From: Entoloma clypeatum | Lineage: Eukaryota > Basidiomycota > Agaricomycetes > Agaricales > Entolomataceae | Length of the DNA: 64,000 bases | Direction of reading: 5' to 3' | Assembly: GCA_963565915.1 (NCBI GenBank) | Contig: OY751486.1 | Location: forward strand, 620,001-684,000 | Shown: piece after piece, positions 52,653 through 63,357 of the stretch | Layout: every line of letters starts with the position of its first letter | How positions within the stretch are numbered: the first letter of the stretch is position 1 | Translations under genes and position numbers: made by a program | The notes under the pieces: model-generated | The model's input: the letters and a program-made list of their open reading frames with translations, nothing else | Database searches by the model: none | What the model was told of the DNA's origin: nothing

Positions 52653-53562
52653 TGTTAAGAACTGATTGACAAAACGTCGGAGCTACGTCGGACGCGTCGG
52701 AAGGTCGGAGGGTCGGAGCGCGTGCAACGTAGGGGCAAGGACTTGGCTTCAACTTGTGTGTTGCGCCCTCGCTAATACGTTGGTGTCCTTATTTCGGAGG
52801 ATCGGAGGATCGGAGGTCGGAGGTCGGACTCAAGTTACTGTCTTTTGCATTTAGGTTGGCCACGTGACATTTTTTCTCTCAAAAACCCTCCGAGTACTGC
52901 GGAGCCTGTAACTCGAAAATGACTGAGTGTATCCCGCCGGAAATTATACCAGACGACACCGATGAACTCCCCAGACATTGTATTCATTGACCGAATGTTG
53001 TACGATAATTGTTGGAGGCTGCAGCCAGGTTTTGGCGTTTCAGCACGCTAAACCCTGTCAAACTCCTGTGAAACTCCAAAACACTAAATTTCTATTTCTT
53101 AGCTCCCGGTCAATGTGGAATACCTGCAGAGAGTCTCGGTGAAGCGACAAGTACAACCTCCGATGGATTCTGTCTAGTTGACGTTGAGTTATGTGCTTCC
53201 GATTCTCTGATGGTTTTTTCGTGCAAAAGTGTCACATGGCCAACCTAAATGCAAAAGACAGTAAGAGTCGGAAAGAGGACGGGAGGTATGATGTTGAATC
53301 TAAGTTGATATTCAAACTGAAGCTAATACACAATTCTACATAAGTTTAAATACTATGTTGGAGGACGTGTGGCTTTGTCGGAGTCGGATAACGAGTGGCT
53401 GTCGGAGATTCTTAACATAAGTAAAATGGTCGGATGTAAGTAATGTATGTAGTAACAAGATTCATAACAGTAAGTATGCATAATAAGTATTAGTCGAAAT
53501 GTCAGAGGTGTCGGAGGTGTCGGGATTGGTCGGAAATCATCGGAATGGATCGGAATGTAACA
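52653..53562 (-). repeat. Gypsy-2 5' LTR, interrupted by a MITE
   Basis: The ends are TGTTAAGAACTG and GGAATGTAACA, giving the short inverted repeat TGTTA/TAACA. Without the MITE and its TA duplication the LTR would be about 484 bp. It is rich in TCGGA units. The partner 3' LTR was not found, so the limits rest on its ends and its position upstream of gag. Confidence 0.6.
52838..53261. mobile_element. MITE with about 35-bp terminal inverted repeats and TA target duplication
   Basis: The left end CTGTCTTTTGCATTTAGGTT and the right end, read on the minus strand, are the same. The match extends over about 35 bp with one mismatch (CCACGTGAC against CCATGTGAC). TA flanks both ends (52836-52837 and 53262-53263). 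The 424-bp interior has no ORF. A TA duplication is typical of Tc1/mariner-type transposases, so this is probably a non-autonomous relative of that group. Confidence 0.8.
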
Positions 53563-53645
53563 CCTCCCCCGCCTTATGCAGGGGGGGTTATTAGTTAATT
53601 TTTTGTATTTTGTCTGTTGTCCCCGCCTTATGCGGGGCTAATCAA
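53563..53645. repeat. Two GC-rich hairpins (CCCCGCCTTATGC..GGGG)
   Basis: Directly outside the Gypsy-2 LTR, CCCCGCCTTATGCAGGGGGGG at 53567 and CCCCGCCTTATGCGGGG at 53621 each fold into a short stem. They are separated by an AT-rich TTAATTTTTTGTATT stretch, which is also repeated. No function is assigned. Confidence 0.5.
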
Positions 53646-53739
53646 TTTATTTTTTGTATTCTCAATAGTCCTCCCTGTCCCCCAACTTCTCCCATGGCCT
53701 CCTTGCCTCTCGTCCCTCACATGCTTGTCTCTGCCACTG

Positions 53740-54160
53740 CACGTCCCACTGTTCCTCTGTAATGTCTCGTATCTGCCTTGCTGTTTCTTGTATCTGCCAC
53801 CGTTCTCATTGCATGTCCTGCCATTCTCGCATCTGCTGGTCCATGCCCTGCCCCTCTCGCATTGGCCTTGCCATTTCTCGCATCTGCTGCCATTCTCGCA
53901 TGTCCTGCGCTGTTCGTCGCGTCTCCTGTTCCGTTCATTGCATGTCCCGCCCCTCTTGCATCTGCTGGTGCGTGTCCTGCCCCTCTGCGTGTCTGTCCCT
54001 CTGTGTGTCCTGCCCTCTCGCATCTGCTGGTGCGTCACATGCCCCACCCCGTTCACCGTGCATCCTGCCACTCTCGCGTGTTTTGTCAGTGGCCTGACGT
54101 GGCGGGACATGCAGAGGGACAGACATGCAGAGGGGCAGGACATGCACCAGCAGATGCAAG
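53740..54160. repeat. Degenerate CTCGCATCTGCTG minisatellite ending in an inverted repeat
   Basis: Units such as CTCGCATCTGCTGGTGCGTG and TCCTGCCCCTCTCGCAT recur about ten times. The segment 53955-54004 is repeated in inverted form at 54106-54160 with few mismatches, so the region can fold into a large hairpin with a loop of about 100 bp. Long frames on both strands are Cys/His/Ser-rich by-products of the repeat and are not taken as genes. Confidence 0.65.
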
Positions 54161-54748
54161 TAAGCACCCCCTGCCATTCACATCACCCCAGACTACTGAC
54201 AAAATATGCAAGAACGGCGGGCCACATGCGAGAGACAACGACACACAAAAATGATGGAATATGACGGCACAAGGCGGAGTGGTGGACACCATGCAGACAC
54301 AAGGATGAAACACCCCTCAGGAAGATGCAAGGTACCACATCTGGGAAAAGGGTGTGAGGCATGAGAGGTACAATGTGTGGGTTGAAGTCACCGCTCAGGG
54401 GACGTGAGGGAGAGTTGTGACACATGGGTGGGGGAACATGGGGAATACCAGCATGCGCATGGCATAGGCGGGGAGTGCGAGGGATGAGACATACAACAGC
54501 CAGGCAAGGGAGAGATATGTTGTACCATAATATTGTTGCATTGTCTGTTGTAATAGCATAGAAAAATATACATCATTTTTTCTCAAACACATTATTGATA
54601 AAAGGGAATGCTCTATAACTGTCAGTTGTAACAGAGTCTGGAGGCCTATGAAGGTGTACAGAATCTGTGGAGGCCTGAAAGAATGGAGTGAAAATGTGAA
54701 GAGCTGCAAAAGATGGTAGTGAAGCTGCACAGAGCTTTTGCAGAGCTG
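54161..54748. other. No gene recognised
   Basis: This is a stretch of mixed composition with short frames only and no motif on either strand. It is the left flank of the solo LTR and ends in the target copy AGCTG (54744-54748). Confidence 0.5.
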
Positions 54749-55041
54749 TGTTAGAACAGCATACAATCACATCAACACCGGAGGTAATCTCAGTGGATGT
54801 GTCGTCTTGCAGTCCTGGTACTCTACGCTACGCGCTACTAATTGTGTATCTACGATAGAGGGGGAACCTTACCACTAATCTTTGAGAGGTGTTTGCAAGG
54901 TGGAGGTTACTCAGTAAGAGCATTATATTGCACTGACAGTCTTATATACTAGTCTACTTATTTGTATATTATTTGTATATCATGGGATTGGGCACATGAC
55001 GCTATAGATGAAATATCTATAGGAGTGGAATTCGTTCAACA
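54749..55041 (-). repeat. Solo LTR of a Copia-like family (293 bp)
   Basis: It begins TGTTAGAAC and ends GTTCAACA, with the target duplication AGCTG at 54744-54748 and 55042-55046. It contains CTTATATACTAG, comparable in position to the TATA region of the Copia LTRs, but the sequence is a different family. It fits an element whose two LTRs recombined and deleted the interior. The strand is given by analogy to the Copia LTR ends. Confidence 0.7.
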
Positions 55042-55538
55042 AGCTGCATGTAGCATATACCTTGTCTTTGGAACTTCAGCCCTGCAAGAATCTGCATAGA
55101 CCTGCACAGGACTGCATAGCCCACCCAGGGTTTGCTGATGTGGTGTTAGGAGTATTGAGGTCAGCCAAGGGTTCAATGAATCCTAGGACAATGGGTGGCA
55201 TCCAGCCTACGGCCTGCCCGTTAGTCCCAAGGTTCAACCCATCATCAGCAATGTCAACTGGGGGTAAGACAAAATCTCAGATGAAAGATGGGGCCCAGCC
55301 ACTGGTCTGTGAATCATCATTGAATTCCTTGACTTCAGGCGAAGCCCAATCTTCAATATTGGAGGGTGGTATGCAGCTGTACATAGTATACATGTTGTTG
55401 GTATACATGGTGTACTTGGTGTACATGGTAGGAGTATTAACATTAGGCACGCATGCAGGAGCTGTAACATTAGCAGGAGGCGTCAACGGGTAGATGCGAG
55501 ACGGGCATCGACACGGGCGCCAGCGTTCGGAGGAGTGC
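55042..55538. other. No gene recognised; flank of gene F
   Basis: A 143-codon plus-strand frame (55062-55493) ends in a repetitive YMVYLVYMV stretch made of GTATACATG-type repeats, and has no recognisable domain. I do not accept it as a gene. Confidence 0.4.
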
Positions 55539-56893
55539 TCATTTCTTTTTGCCATCTATTGCCTTCCTCTTAGGCTTAGGTCGCAAAGCAGCTCTGGATG
55601 GAACGGTGACATTGTCTAATTGTCCTGGTTGACAACTGGGCTCTCCTGGTGCCGCGGGTGGGAAATGTGCCACAGTCGACGACAACGACGAGGGGCCAGC
55701 TTCATCTGGACCAGGAGCTGATTGGCAGCATATCAGTCGGTCAATGACAAGCAAATTTTGCGGTACTCACCTGGTAATGCCGGCACAATTTTACGGATGA
55801 AGGGGTTCACCTGCTTTGACGGGGCTGGTGCACTTCCCACAGCTGGGCACCATGTCAACAGATGGATATCTGGCAGTTGGAATGAACTGACCTGGAGGAA
55901 AGGTATTTGCCTTCTTCGACAGCCATGGAGGCGCAACAACGCTTCCCGCGACTTTGCACAATTCTTAATCAAATGTTGAAGTACTGTAAAAAGTAACTTA
56001 CTTTTCTGGCCTCGAGGGGTAAGGAATTGGTGGCTTGGAGATTCTGAGGCGAACACCAGTTATATTATCGTTGGAGTTCAGATCAAATGAAAAGACTCAC
56101 CCAGTGACGGTACCCCCGTCGTCGACAACACTTGTGGACCGTCTGGGTTGCCGGCTGACGATGGCACACTTTCCGTTGTCACAGCAGTCTGCCGCTCTTG
56201 AGTGTCTGCGGCTGCAGCCAAGATTTTGGCGCGGCCGTCAGCACCAATTGTCCCTTGTCTGAGTCGCTTTGTGGGAGGGCTGCCTTTCCTTGCGTTTCCA
56301 GGACTGGGAAACCCGACCAGATCGTAGGACGCGTTGGCTGTGGGCTCATCAGCGACATTGAAGACGGCATGGAAGACCACTTATACCATCCCCATTCGAA
56401 AAGTCATCGTCGTCGTCGACCATGGGACTGCATGGCACTTCCGGTCGTCCAGCTTCCCCCTCCGTCATCTGTTCCTCCTCCGAAATCTCCTCCTTATCAC
56501 CGTGCATGGTTCCAGAGAAATCCGAAGGCAGATCTGGTTCTGAGGTGGGCAGGGTTTCTGCCTCGGATAAGAGGATTGTGTCACCACTGGTCGCGGGCCC
56601 TACATCCTCGACGACGGCCGGTTTCTCGCGCCTTTTATCCCTTGCAGTGGCCTTCTGCTCGTCGTCGTCGACGGACTTGGGAATATGGCCCTGGAGGATC
56701 TGGCGCAACTCTGGACATGACAATGTCAGCCTTGAGTTTCCGGAATAATCTGATGCACGAACCTTCTCCGAGCTCCTTGTTGACGAACACCTCGAACATA
56801 TCCCGTTTGGCGCGCGCAACACCATGCATCAGGAGGTCCGCGGAATCACTTGCCAGTAAGTGGATGACCTTGACAGTCTTGGACTGGGGTTGA
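55539..56893 (-). CDS. Hypothetical gene F, multi-exon, possibly nuclear; 5' end disturbed by KDZ copy 2
   Basis: A spliced reading starts within LLASDSADLLMHGVARAKR and KRDMFEVFVNKELGEE (intron GTTCGT...TCCAG, about 56711-56762). It continues LRQILQGHIPKSVDDDEQ, a long acidic linker, then ANASYDLVGF (intron about 56337-56386), and further exons to a basic end, RKAIDGKKK, with the stop at 55539-55541. The composition (acidic linker, basic tails) suggests a nuclear regulatory or DNA-associated protein, but no domain was recognised. The first exon begins at an acceptor-like CCCCAG 25 bp from the KDZ terminus at 56908, so any upstream exon is now beyond the element. Confidence 0.5.
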
Positions 56894-56907
56894 GTATGTG
56901 CAGGTAG

Positions 56908-56986
56908 TCAACCTACACTGTATTGTAATATACGGTCTAGCGAATGCATACACTGTATGGTAAATTACGGAAGCAGCGAATTCGCT
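56908..56986 (+). repeat. Terminal repeat of the KDZ element, copy 2 end
   Basis: It matches 297-375 over 79 bp with few differences. Because the copies are inverted relative to each other, this is the end of the element opposite to the one seen at 297, and so the second terminal inverted repeat. Confidence 0.7.
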
Positions 56987-57034
56987 AGAGCACCAGTGAA
57001 TTCGCCACGGCGGGCGGCGACAGAATGAAATGTG

Positions 57035-57270
57035 GCCAGCAACAAGTCAATGCGGCCGGCAACAAACTCTATGCCCCCGGCGACAAACTCAATGCAGCCG
57101 GCGACAGTCAATGCAGCCGGCGACAATGATCGGCCGACGACAGTCAAATGAAATGTGGCCGGCGACAACACATCAATCGACAGTCAAATGTTGGCCGGTG
57201 ACGATGTCAATCCAGCCGGTGACAACAGGTCAATCCAGCCGGCGACCCTCAAATGAAACGTGGCCGGCGA
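57035..57270 (+). repeat. Subterminal GCCGGCGAC minisatellite of KDZ copy 2
   Basis: This is a degenerate array of GCCGGCGACAAACTCAATGC, GCCGGCGACAGTCAATGC and GCCGGTGACAACAGGTCAA units, similar to the array at 409-600 at the other terminus. Confidence 0.75.
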
Positions 57271-57381
57271 AAAAACTCAATGGTCACTGGCGAAAGGAAG
57301 GACCGGCAAAAAGGTTGAAAAGGACCAGCGAAAGGTGGCCGGCGACAAAACTCAATGCGGCCCTCAATGCGGCCGACACCA

Positions 57382-57650
57382 GGATTGCCGTTGTCATCTT
57401 GACGGAGTAGTCCGTCGCGGCATGAGACATTGATCTCGCCTGGACGTGTCGCCGGCACAAGACATGTCCTGAGACCGGCGACACGGCGAACACGTACCGG
57501 CGAAACGATGGTCGGCGAAACGATGGTCACCGGCGAAAGGAAGGACCGGCGAAAAGGTTTACCGGCGAAAGGAAGGGCGGCGAAAGGAAGGATCGGTGAA
57601 AGAATGTCGGTGAAAGGATGTCGAAAGGATGTCGGCGAGGAATCAAGCCG
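57382..57650 (-). pseudogene. Fragment of the KDZ transposase (exon 4 start and repeat-filled intron)
   Basis: The sequence from GATTGCCGTTGTCATCTTGA through CATGAGACATTGATCTCGCC and the following CCGGCGAAAGGAAGGACC units is homologous to 4401-4737 of copy 1, in the same strand orientation. It is opposite in strand to the transposase of its own copy. It is not contiguous with other transposase exons, so an internal segment has been copied next to the terminus. Confidence 0.7.
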
Positions 57651-57724
57651 GCGACAACAGTCATCTGTTACAAACCAGGAGGTGTTTCACGTTATCCTAT
57701 TTTACATTGCAACCTCTAATGTAC

Positions 57725-58554
57725 CTATTCCCCATCGCCCAACCGCCCATCCGCACCCTCCCCATCTTGTTCCTGCATTGCCCCATGATCTATATTGATG
57801 ATCCTGTCGGCGATATTGTCGCTGACCATCTCATCAACCATTCGCCGGGTGTCAGCCGCCTGGCGCCGGGAAGTGTCAAGGGTGTGGATCATGTGTACCT
57901 CTGCATGGTACAGACGGTGTGCAGCATCCTTGTAGCTGATGCCCAGCTGTGCCTGGAGGGCTTTGACCTCCGCATGAAGCGCGAGAAGTTCTCTATGGCT
58001 CAAACCCTATAGAAAGCAGTGAGAGCGAAACACACAGGGGAGGGAAATGACATACTGGTACAGCGGGTGCTGGGACAGTACCCCGGTTGATGAGGCCTGA
58101 AGACAGGGCTTCCATAGAAAGGGGCTGAGGAGCAAGGAGGTCAGCCGGATGAATAAGACGCTGATCGGCGAAACATAGAAAAAGGCTGCTCGGCGAAAAG
58201 ACCGGCAAACAAGACAAACAAGACCAGCGAACACTGCACGGCGAATAACCGGCGAAGAGCATCGGCGAATGACCGGCGACAACTTGTTGGCCAACAAATA
58301 TCGGCGATGATGCTCATCCGCACACATGAGGTGGATGGAGTCAAGGAATGTGGTGGTGGGTGGTATGGGGAACAGCTCACCCCTCCTGCGGCGTGCTCCA
58401 CATCAAGAGAGCGCCGCATCTCTGCCATGTTCAGGGCCAGATCCGTGGCAGGGACAAGGAAATTTGGCACCAGATACTCGTGCCCATCCGGGGTGGTACC
58501 TATCGTATAGCCCGGCGGCACATCACGATGGGGTTGGTTGGATGGGGCAGACAT
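57725..58554 (-). CDS. KDZ-associated protein E, unknown function
   Basis: It starts at the ATG at 58554 with MSAPSNQPHRDVPPGYTIGT, DGHEYLVPNFLVPAT and NMAEMRRSLDVEHAAGG, followed by a GTGAGC donor. A middle exon, partly made of CCGGCGAA repeats, ends GTVPAPAVP. It joins in phase through a 50-bp intron (GTATGT...CTATAG) to GLSHRELLALHAEVKALQAQ. The rest is a probable coiled coil (YKDAAHRLYHAEVHMIHTL, RRMVDEMVSDNIADR), with the stop at 57725. The middle exon borders are uncertain. It is divergent from gene D, with 190 bp between the two start codons. The fold and role are unknown. Confidence 0.55.
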
Positions 58555-58743
58555 GAGGAGTAGCAGAAAAGAAGGCGACCGGTGGGAATTAGGTTGCCGA
58601 TCATCACAATGATCAGGGCAGAAGTAGTCATGTGTTAGAAAAGTTTGTTTTTTTTGTTTATTCAACGGCGAGCGGCGATTACACGCGTTTCCAACTCATC
58701 TACCTACCTACTACCAACACATTTCCAGAACACCGCCCTCAAG

Positions 58744-61074
58744 ATGTCCGCTACTCCCCGCAAGACCGAAGACATTGTCGCCGACTTCGCCCGTTTCGAT
58801 GCCACCATTCGCAAGGGGATGGCTGATGGGACCATCATTGAAGGGTTAAAGGGGATGAAGGGAAAGTTGGTGAGTAACCCCCGGAGCCGTTGTATTGACC
58901 CGATTCTAACGTATTTCACGAACAGTTGAAATTGTTCAAGGAAGCGGCGGGGCAACCGGCGGCACCGTTTGCCGGGTTCGCCTGGATAAATCAGTTCGTC
59001 GTGTCCTGGGCCCACAAGCGCAAAGAGGACGGGTTTCTGGAAGGTCAACGCCTCGCCCTGGCAATGTTCGACAGCCTGCGGGTACAAGAGGCAACGGCCC
59101 CTGTCACTGCACCATTGGCTGGGCCAAGCAATGTGCCGACAGGAGCCGCGGGTGGACGTCCGACACCACGTCCCCTTACGGCGAAGGGCAAAGAACCGGC
59201 GAAGGGAAAAGAGACGGCAAAGGGAAAGGACACGGCAAAGGGAAAGCACACGGCAAAGGGAAAGGAAACAGCGAAGGGAAAGGAAACAGCGAAGGAACAG
59301 GAGGGGGAGGGGAATGGCAGGCGATCAAGGGAGACAGGGGAGGCCCGGCGCGGGGGGTCAGAGGAGATGGAGGTGGACGAGTTGTCGAAGGAGAAGATGG
59401 CGACGGCAAAGGAGAAGACAGAAACGGCGAAGACAACGGCAAAAACGACGACGGCGAAAACGACGGCGACAACAATAACGACGGCGAACGAGAAAACGGC
59501 GACAACAACGGCGACGGCGAAGCAACCGGCGAAGAAGATAGTGGGTGCAGCAAAGGCAGGAACGGGAAAGGTGGCGAAGGACGCACCTGCGAAGATGACG
59601 CTGAGGTCGAAGCCAACCGTGGCTTCAAGCAGTGACGAGGACGAGCAACCGGCACCAGCCCGAGGCGAGACGATGCAAGGCCGCAGGAATTACGCTCGGC
59701 GAGCCCCTGTCCACACCGGCGAATACAATGACATCCCGTGCGATAGGTGCAAATTGAAGGCGCAGCCGTGTGAGAAGGAGAAGTTTGCTGCAGCGTGTTA
59801 TGCCTGCTACACGCTGAAGGGGAAATGCCTGACTGGTGGCGAGGCGCCTCAGAGGAAGAAGAAGACCAAGATGGAGGGCCACAGTGCGTCACGAAAGGCG
59901 AAACCGGCGAAGGAGGCACCACGGCAGAAGGCGACGAAGGCGACTGAATATGTGGAGGTAGAGACAGAGGTGGACGGTGACGATGAGGACGACGAAGATA
60001 AGAACGGCGATGTGGCGACTGGCCCAGGAGCAACCACCTCCCGGCGACGACCCATCAGCGACGGCGAAGCCAGGGGTGACACTTCGCCGGCGGCGCGTTC
60101 GACACTGCCCCCCGCCCTCACGGATGCGCGTGAGTAATTATACTGAATCATTTCTTGGACATCATCTCACGCAGTCTGGCCTGGCAGTGGAGCTATACCT
60201 GGTGGACTGGTTCTGCCAGCAGGGAACCATCTCGCAGCGGGCATACCATACACAGAGTGGCGCCCTCTTCAAACTCGAAGGGCAGATCAACAAGCTCACG
60301 AACCGCTTCAACCGGATCCTCGAGGGGGCAAATGCACAGCTGGCGATGCAGGAGGAGAACGCGTACTCCCGCCTGTTGTACATGGAGGACACAATAGAGG
60401 GGTTGAATGTCAGGTTGACGGACATCGAGAACTACCTGGGTTTCGACCGCCGTCCCGCCCACGACGACCATGAGTACTGGCGACCCTACCTTCCCCCACC
60501 ACCAGAAGTCAATGTAGAGCGCCTCTGGCCTGCGGACCCCGAGGGGATGGACCCTGAGCACTACAAGATGGGGGGGTGGCAGCAGGACAAGGGTGCATGG
60601 CAAGATTTGCCCCTGCGACGGCCATCGACGATGAGTGACCCGCCGTCATCGACCCCTCGCACCTCGCGCCGACCACCCTTCGCCGGATCCTTCGCTGAGC
60701 CCTTCGCCGAAGGTTCTGGGGCCACGCCTGGCCCATCTCGGCGAGTGCCATTTAACCCCTACGCCGCTTCCTTCGGCGTTGGGCATTCGCCAGTCAGTCG
60801 CCGGGATGACTCTCCCTCGCCGTCGCCCCCAGCTGTCACTGCCACCACCACTACCACCACCACTGCCGCTGCCACCGTCACCGCCACCTCCCACCCCGTC
60901 ACACACCCCGTCGTTGCCCCTCCTGCAGTCTCCCACCCTGTCGTCGCCCCCCCTGCAGTCAACCTTATCATGCCGACACCAACGACATCCCAGGAGACGG
61001 CGCAAGGCACGGTGCAACTCATCCCCCCCCACCTGCGAGTCCTATGGCTGTCGTCGCAGAGGAGGAATCTGTGA
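58744..61074 (+). CDS. KDZ-associated protein D, 738 aa, with a Zn2Cys6-like cluster and coiled coil
   Basis: Three exons, 58744-58869, 58926-60129 and 60188-61074, join in phase. The N-terminal 110 residues look globular (MSATPRKTEDIVADFARFDA, FAWINQFVVSWAHKRKEDGF). A long Lys/Thr/Ala-rich region follows, made of TAKGKETAKGKE repeats. At about residues 314-343 there is CDRC(x6)C(x8)C(x2)C(x6)C, the spacing of fungal Zn(II)2Cys6 DNA-binding clusters. A coiled coil (LFKLEGQINKLTNRFNRILE) lies near residues 470-530, then a Pro/Ser/Thr/Val-rich tail. An overlapping frame, 61044-61286, ending KRSRV, is conserved in the left copy and could be an alternative last exon. A DNA-binding role is inferred from the cysteines only. 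Confidence 0.65.
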
Positions 61075-61396
61075 CGGAAGAGGATGTGCCCGACACCACC
61101 GACACTCGTCCGGTGACCCTCGCCGCCTTGCCTGCTGATGCGCTTCGGCGAAGTCCTCGGCTAAGCGACCACTCACGTTTGCCATCTGCATCAGGCAGTA
61201 CAGCGTCATCTGAGGGGAAACATGGACGAAAGCGCAAGGGTGGGGATGACAGCAGCACGACTGGGGGAAAGCGGTCTCGCGTGTGAACACGGCCGGCGAA
61301 TTTTTTATTTTTTATTCACATATCCATTCAACTCGCTTTCATTTGTTTTACGATTTTCTTATTGCTTGTCATGTATGTATTGTATGAAAGGCAATA

Positions 61397-63327
61397 CTAC
61401 TTTTGTCGTTTGGAACGGCGAAGGCCATTTGAGTGATCTGAATCAGTTATTAGCATGGGGATAATTCAAAATCAGAAACATGAATATCCTACCATTTGGT
61501 GTAATCAATGTTGGATCAATCACTGAGTCGTTTGCTCGATTCAACATCAAAGCTCGTACGGCAGAGGCTGGGACACTATACTGTGGGTCACCATCCAGTG
61601 GGCCATTGATCGGCGCCGTGACCATCATGCCCTGTAGAACGAGTTCATTCATTTGCATTTGACCTACAGTCACATATCCATCACTGGCGACACCTTCGGT
61701 AAAATGTTCTTCGGCGAAAGGTCCTTCGGCGACATCACCGGCGAACCTTTCTTCGGCGAAGTTGCCCTCGGCGACAATGGGGCGAACACGGCGAATGTCG
61801 CCGGTGGTTATATGACTGCTCGCCGTCCCCTCACTTCCACTGGGCCATTCTGTATCAGACGCGCGATGACTTCCGCTCCCCTGTGAGACGCTATTGCGAT
61901 GGCACTGATCTGGGACAGCAAGCAGGCCATTCCTTGCTGATCGGCTCTGCCTTCGCCGTCCCCTTTGAGCTTCTGCTAGTATGGGGTATTGGCTTTCCAC
62001 CTCGTGTCTGTCCTTGTCGACAATCTTCTTGAAGCGAAATGCCTTGCCTGCACCATGTCGATCCTGCCTTGATTTGACGTGTTCAAAAAAGGCCTCAATC
62101 TCCTTCTTGTGCAGGTTTCGTGGATCCTTGATAGTGAACCCCTGTGGGAGGTATTCAGCTGCCACCAAGAGTCGCGTGTTAGCTGCCAGAGTCCCAAATG
62201 GCACATGGTTAGTACGGCCAGCCGACGCAAGAGCTGTCATACTTCCAATCAGCAGCACTCGATTGAGAACAAACTCGCTTACAGTAGTGTTTGGACAAGA
62301 ACTCGCGTAGTAAGTGCTCAAGCTGACCCTTGGTCATTGTTCCAAAAGAGACATCGGGAACGAGGGGAAACCCATTCGGCGAAAGGGCTATTGTCGCCGC
62401 GACGGCCAGCTGATCAGTTGCATTCGCCGGAGTCAGTCTGTCATTCGCTGGCGTCAGTCTTCCATTCACCGGAGTATTCGCCGCAATATTCGCCGGAGCA
62501 TTCGCTGGAGTCAGTCTTCCAGCATCCGGCACATGTTTGAGGCCCTTAACATACTCCCCAAAAAAACGGCACATCTCATTCACCACGGTGGCCTTGCTCT
62601 CCACAAATGACAGTGCCTTTTTACCCATCAGTCCCGCTGAGTCCTCATGACTTTAGCCAGTTAGCCAGTTTTGTAAACTGTCGCCGACCGGCGAACATGA
62701 CGCACCACATTATTCTGTATTTCCCATCCTCTCTCGGGTACCCATAGAATGTCATTGTCACTACACCCATCTCACGCCAACACTTTGTGGAGAAATCCTC
62801 CACTCTCGGGGTTGCCTTGGACTTTGCTAGCCTGTCGTCGTGGTTAGGTGTGTACACTGCAATCAGCGAAGACTTACCGGCACTGTACCTCAGGAGGATT
62901 ACCTTGTTCCTGATGCTGGTCCACTAGAATTTGGATTTCCTTCTTACCCTCGGCATCCATGGCTTCATAAATATTTTTTGCGGCACTCAACCTCTGTCCA
63001 AAATCTGCTCGGAGTGCAAGATTCAGATTCTCCACACCAAGCATCCTCTTCATTTCCTCCTTTACCTCATTCCCCTTCACCTGCCACACAACCTCCAGTC
63101 TACTCACCTTGCGATCATGTTGCCCCCTTGTGGTCACAAATGGTCTCCAGTTGTTCCGGAGCCACTTTGCAAGTCTCTGTATTATGGTTAATTAATCCTG
63201 CAACACACATATATAGTCCAACTCATACCTCAGTCCGCTCCTTCACTTTCTTTGGTTCTATTGGAACATCCCCATTCTGTGTCCAGTAGTTGAGCAGTGG
63301 GAGCAAGATTGAAAGGTACCAGCTAAT
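61397..63327 (-). CDS. KDZ-associated protein B, second copy
   Basis: It is the inverted duplicate of the gene at 6835-8765, with the same exons, repeats (TPAN peptides), basic last exon and stop at 61397-61399. No difference in the long exons was noticed. It diverges from the transposase at 63358. Function unknown, as for the first copy. Confidence 0.6.
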
Positions 63328-63357
63328 AAATGATCTCGAGTATAATTACTAACAGGC

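Noticed and set aside
53617..54264. 215-codon Cys/His/Leu-rich frame that looks like a membrane or cysteine-cluster protein
   Set aside because: It follows the minisatellite units; equivalent frames are open in other registers and on the other strand.
55062..55493. 143-codon frame with a hydrophobic YMVYLVYMV stretch
   Set aside because: The hydrophobic part comes from GTATACATG repeats; no conserved domain and no intron or promoter context.
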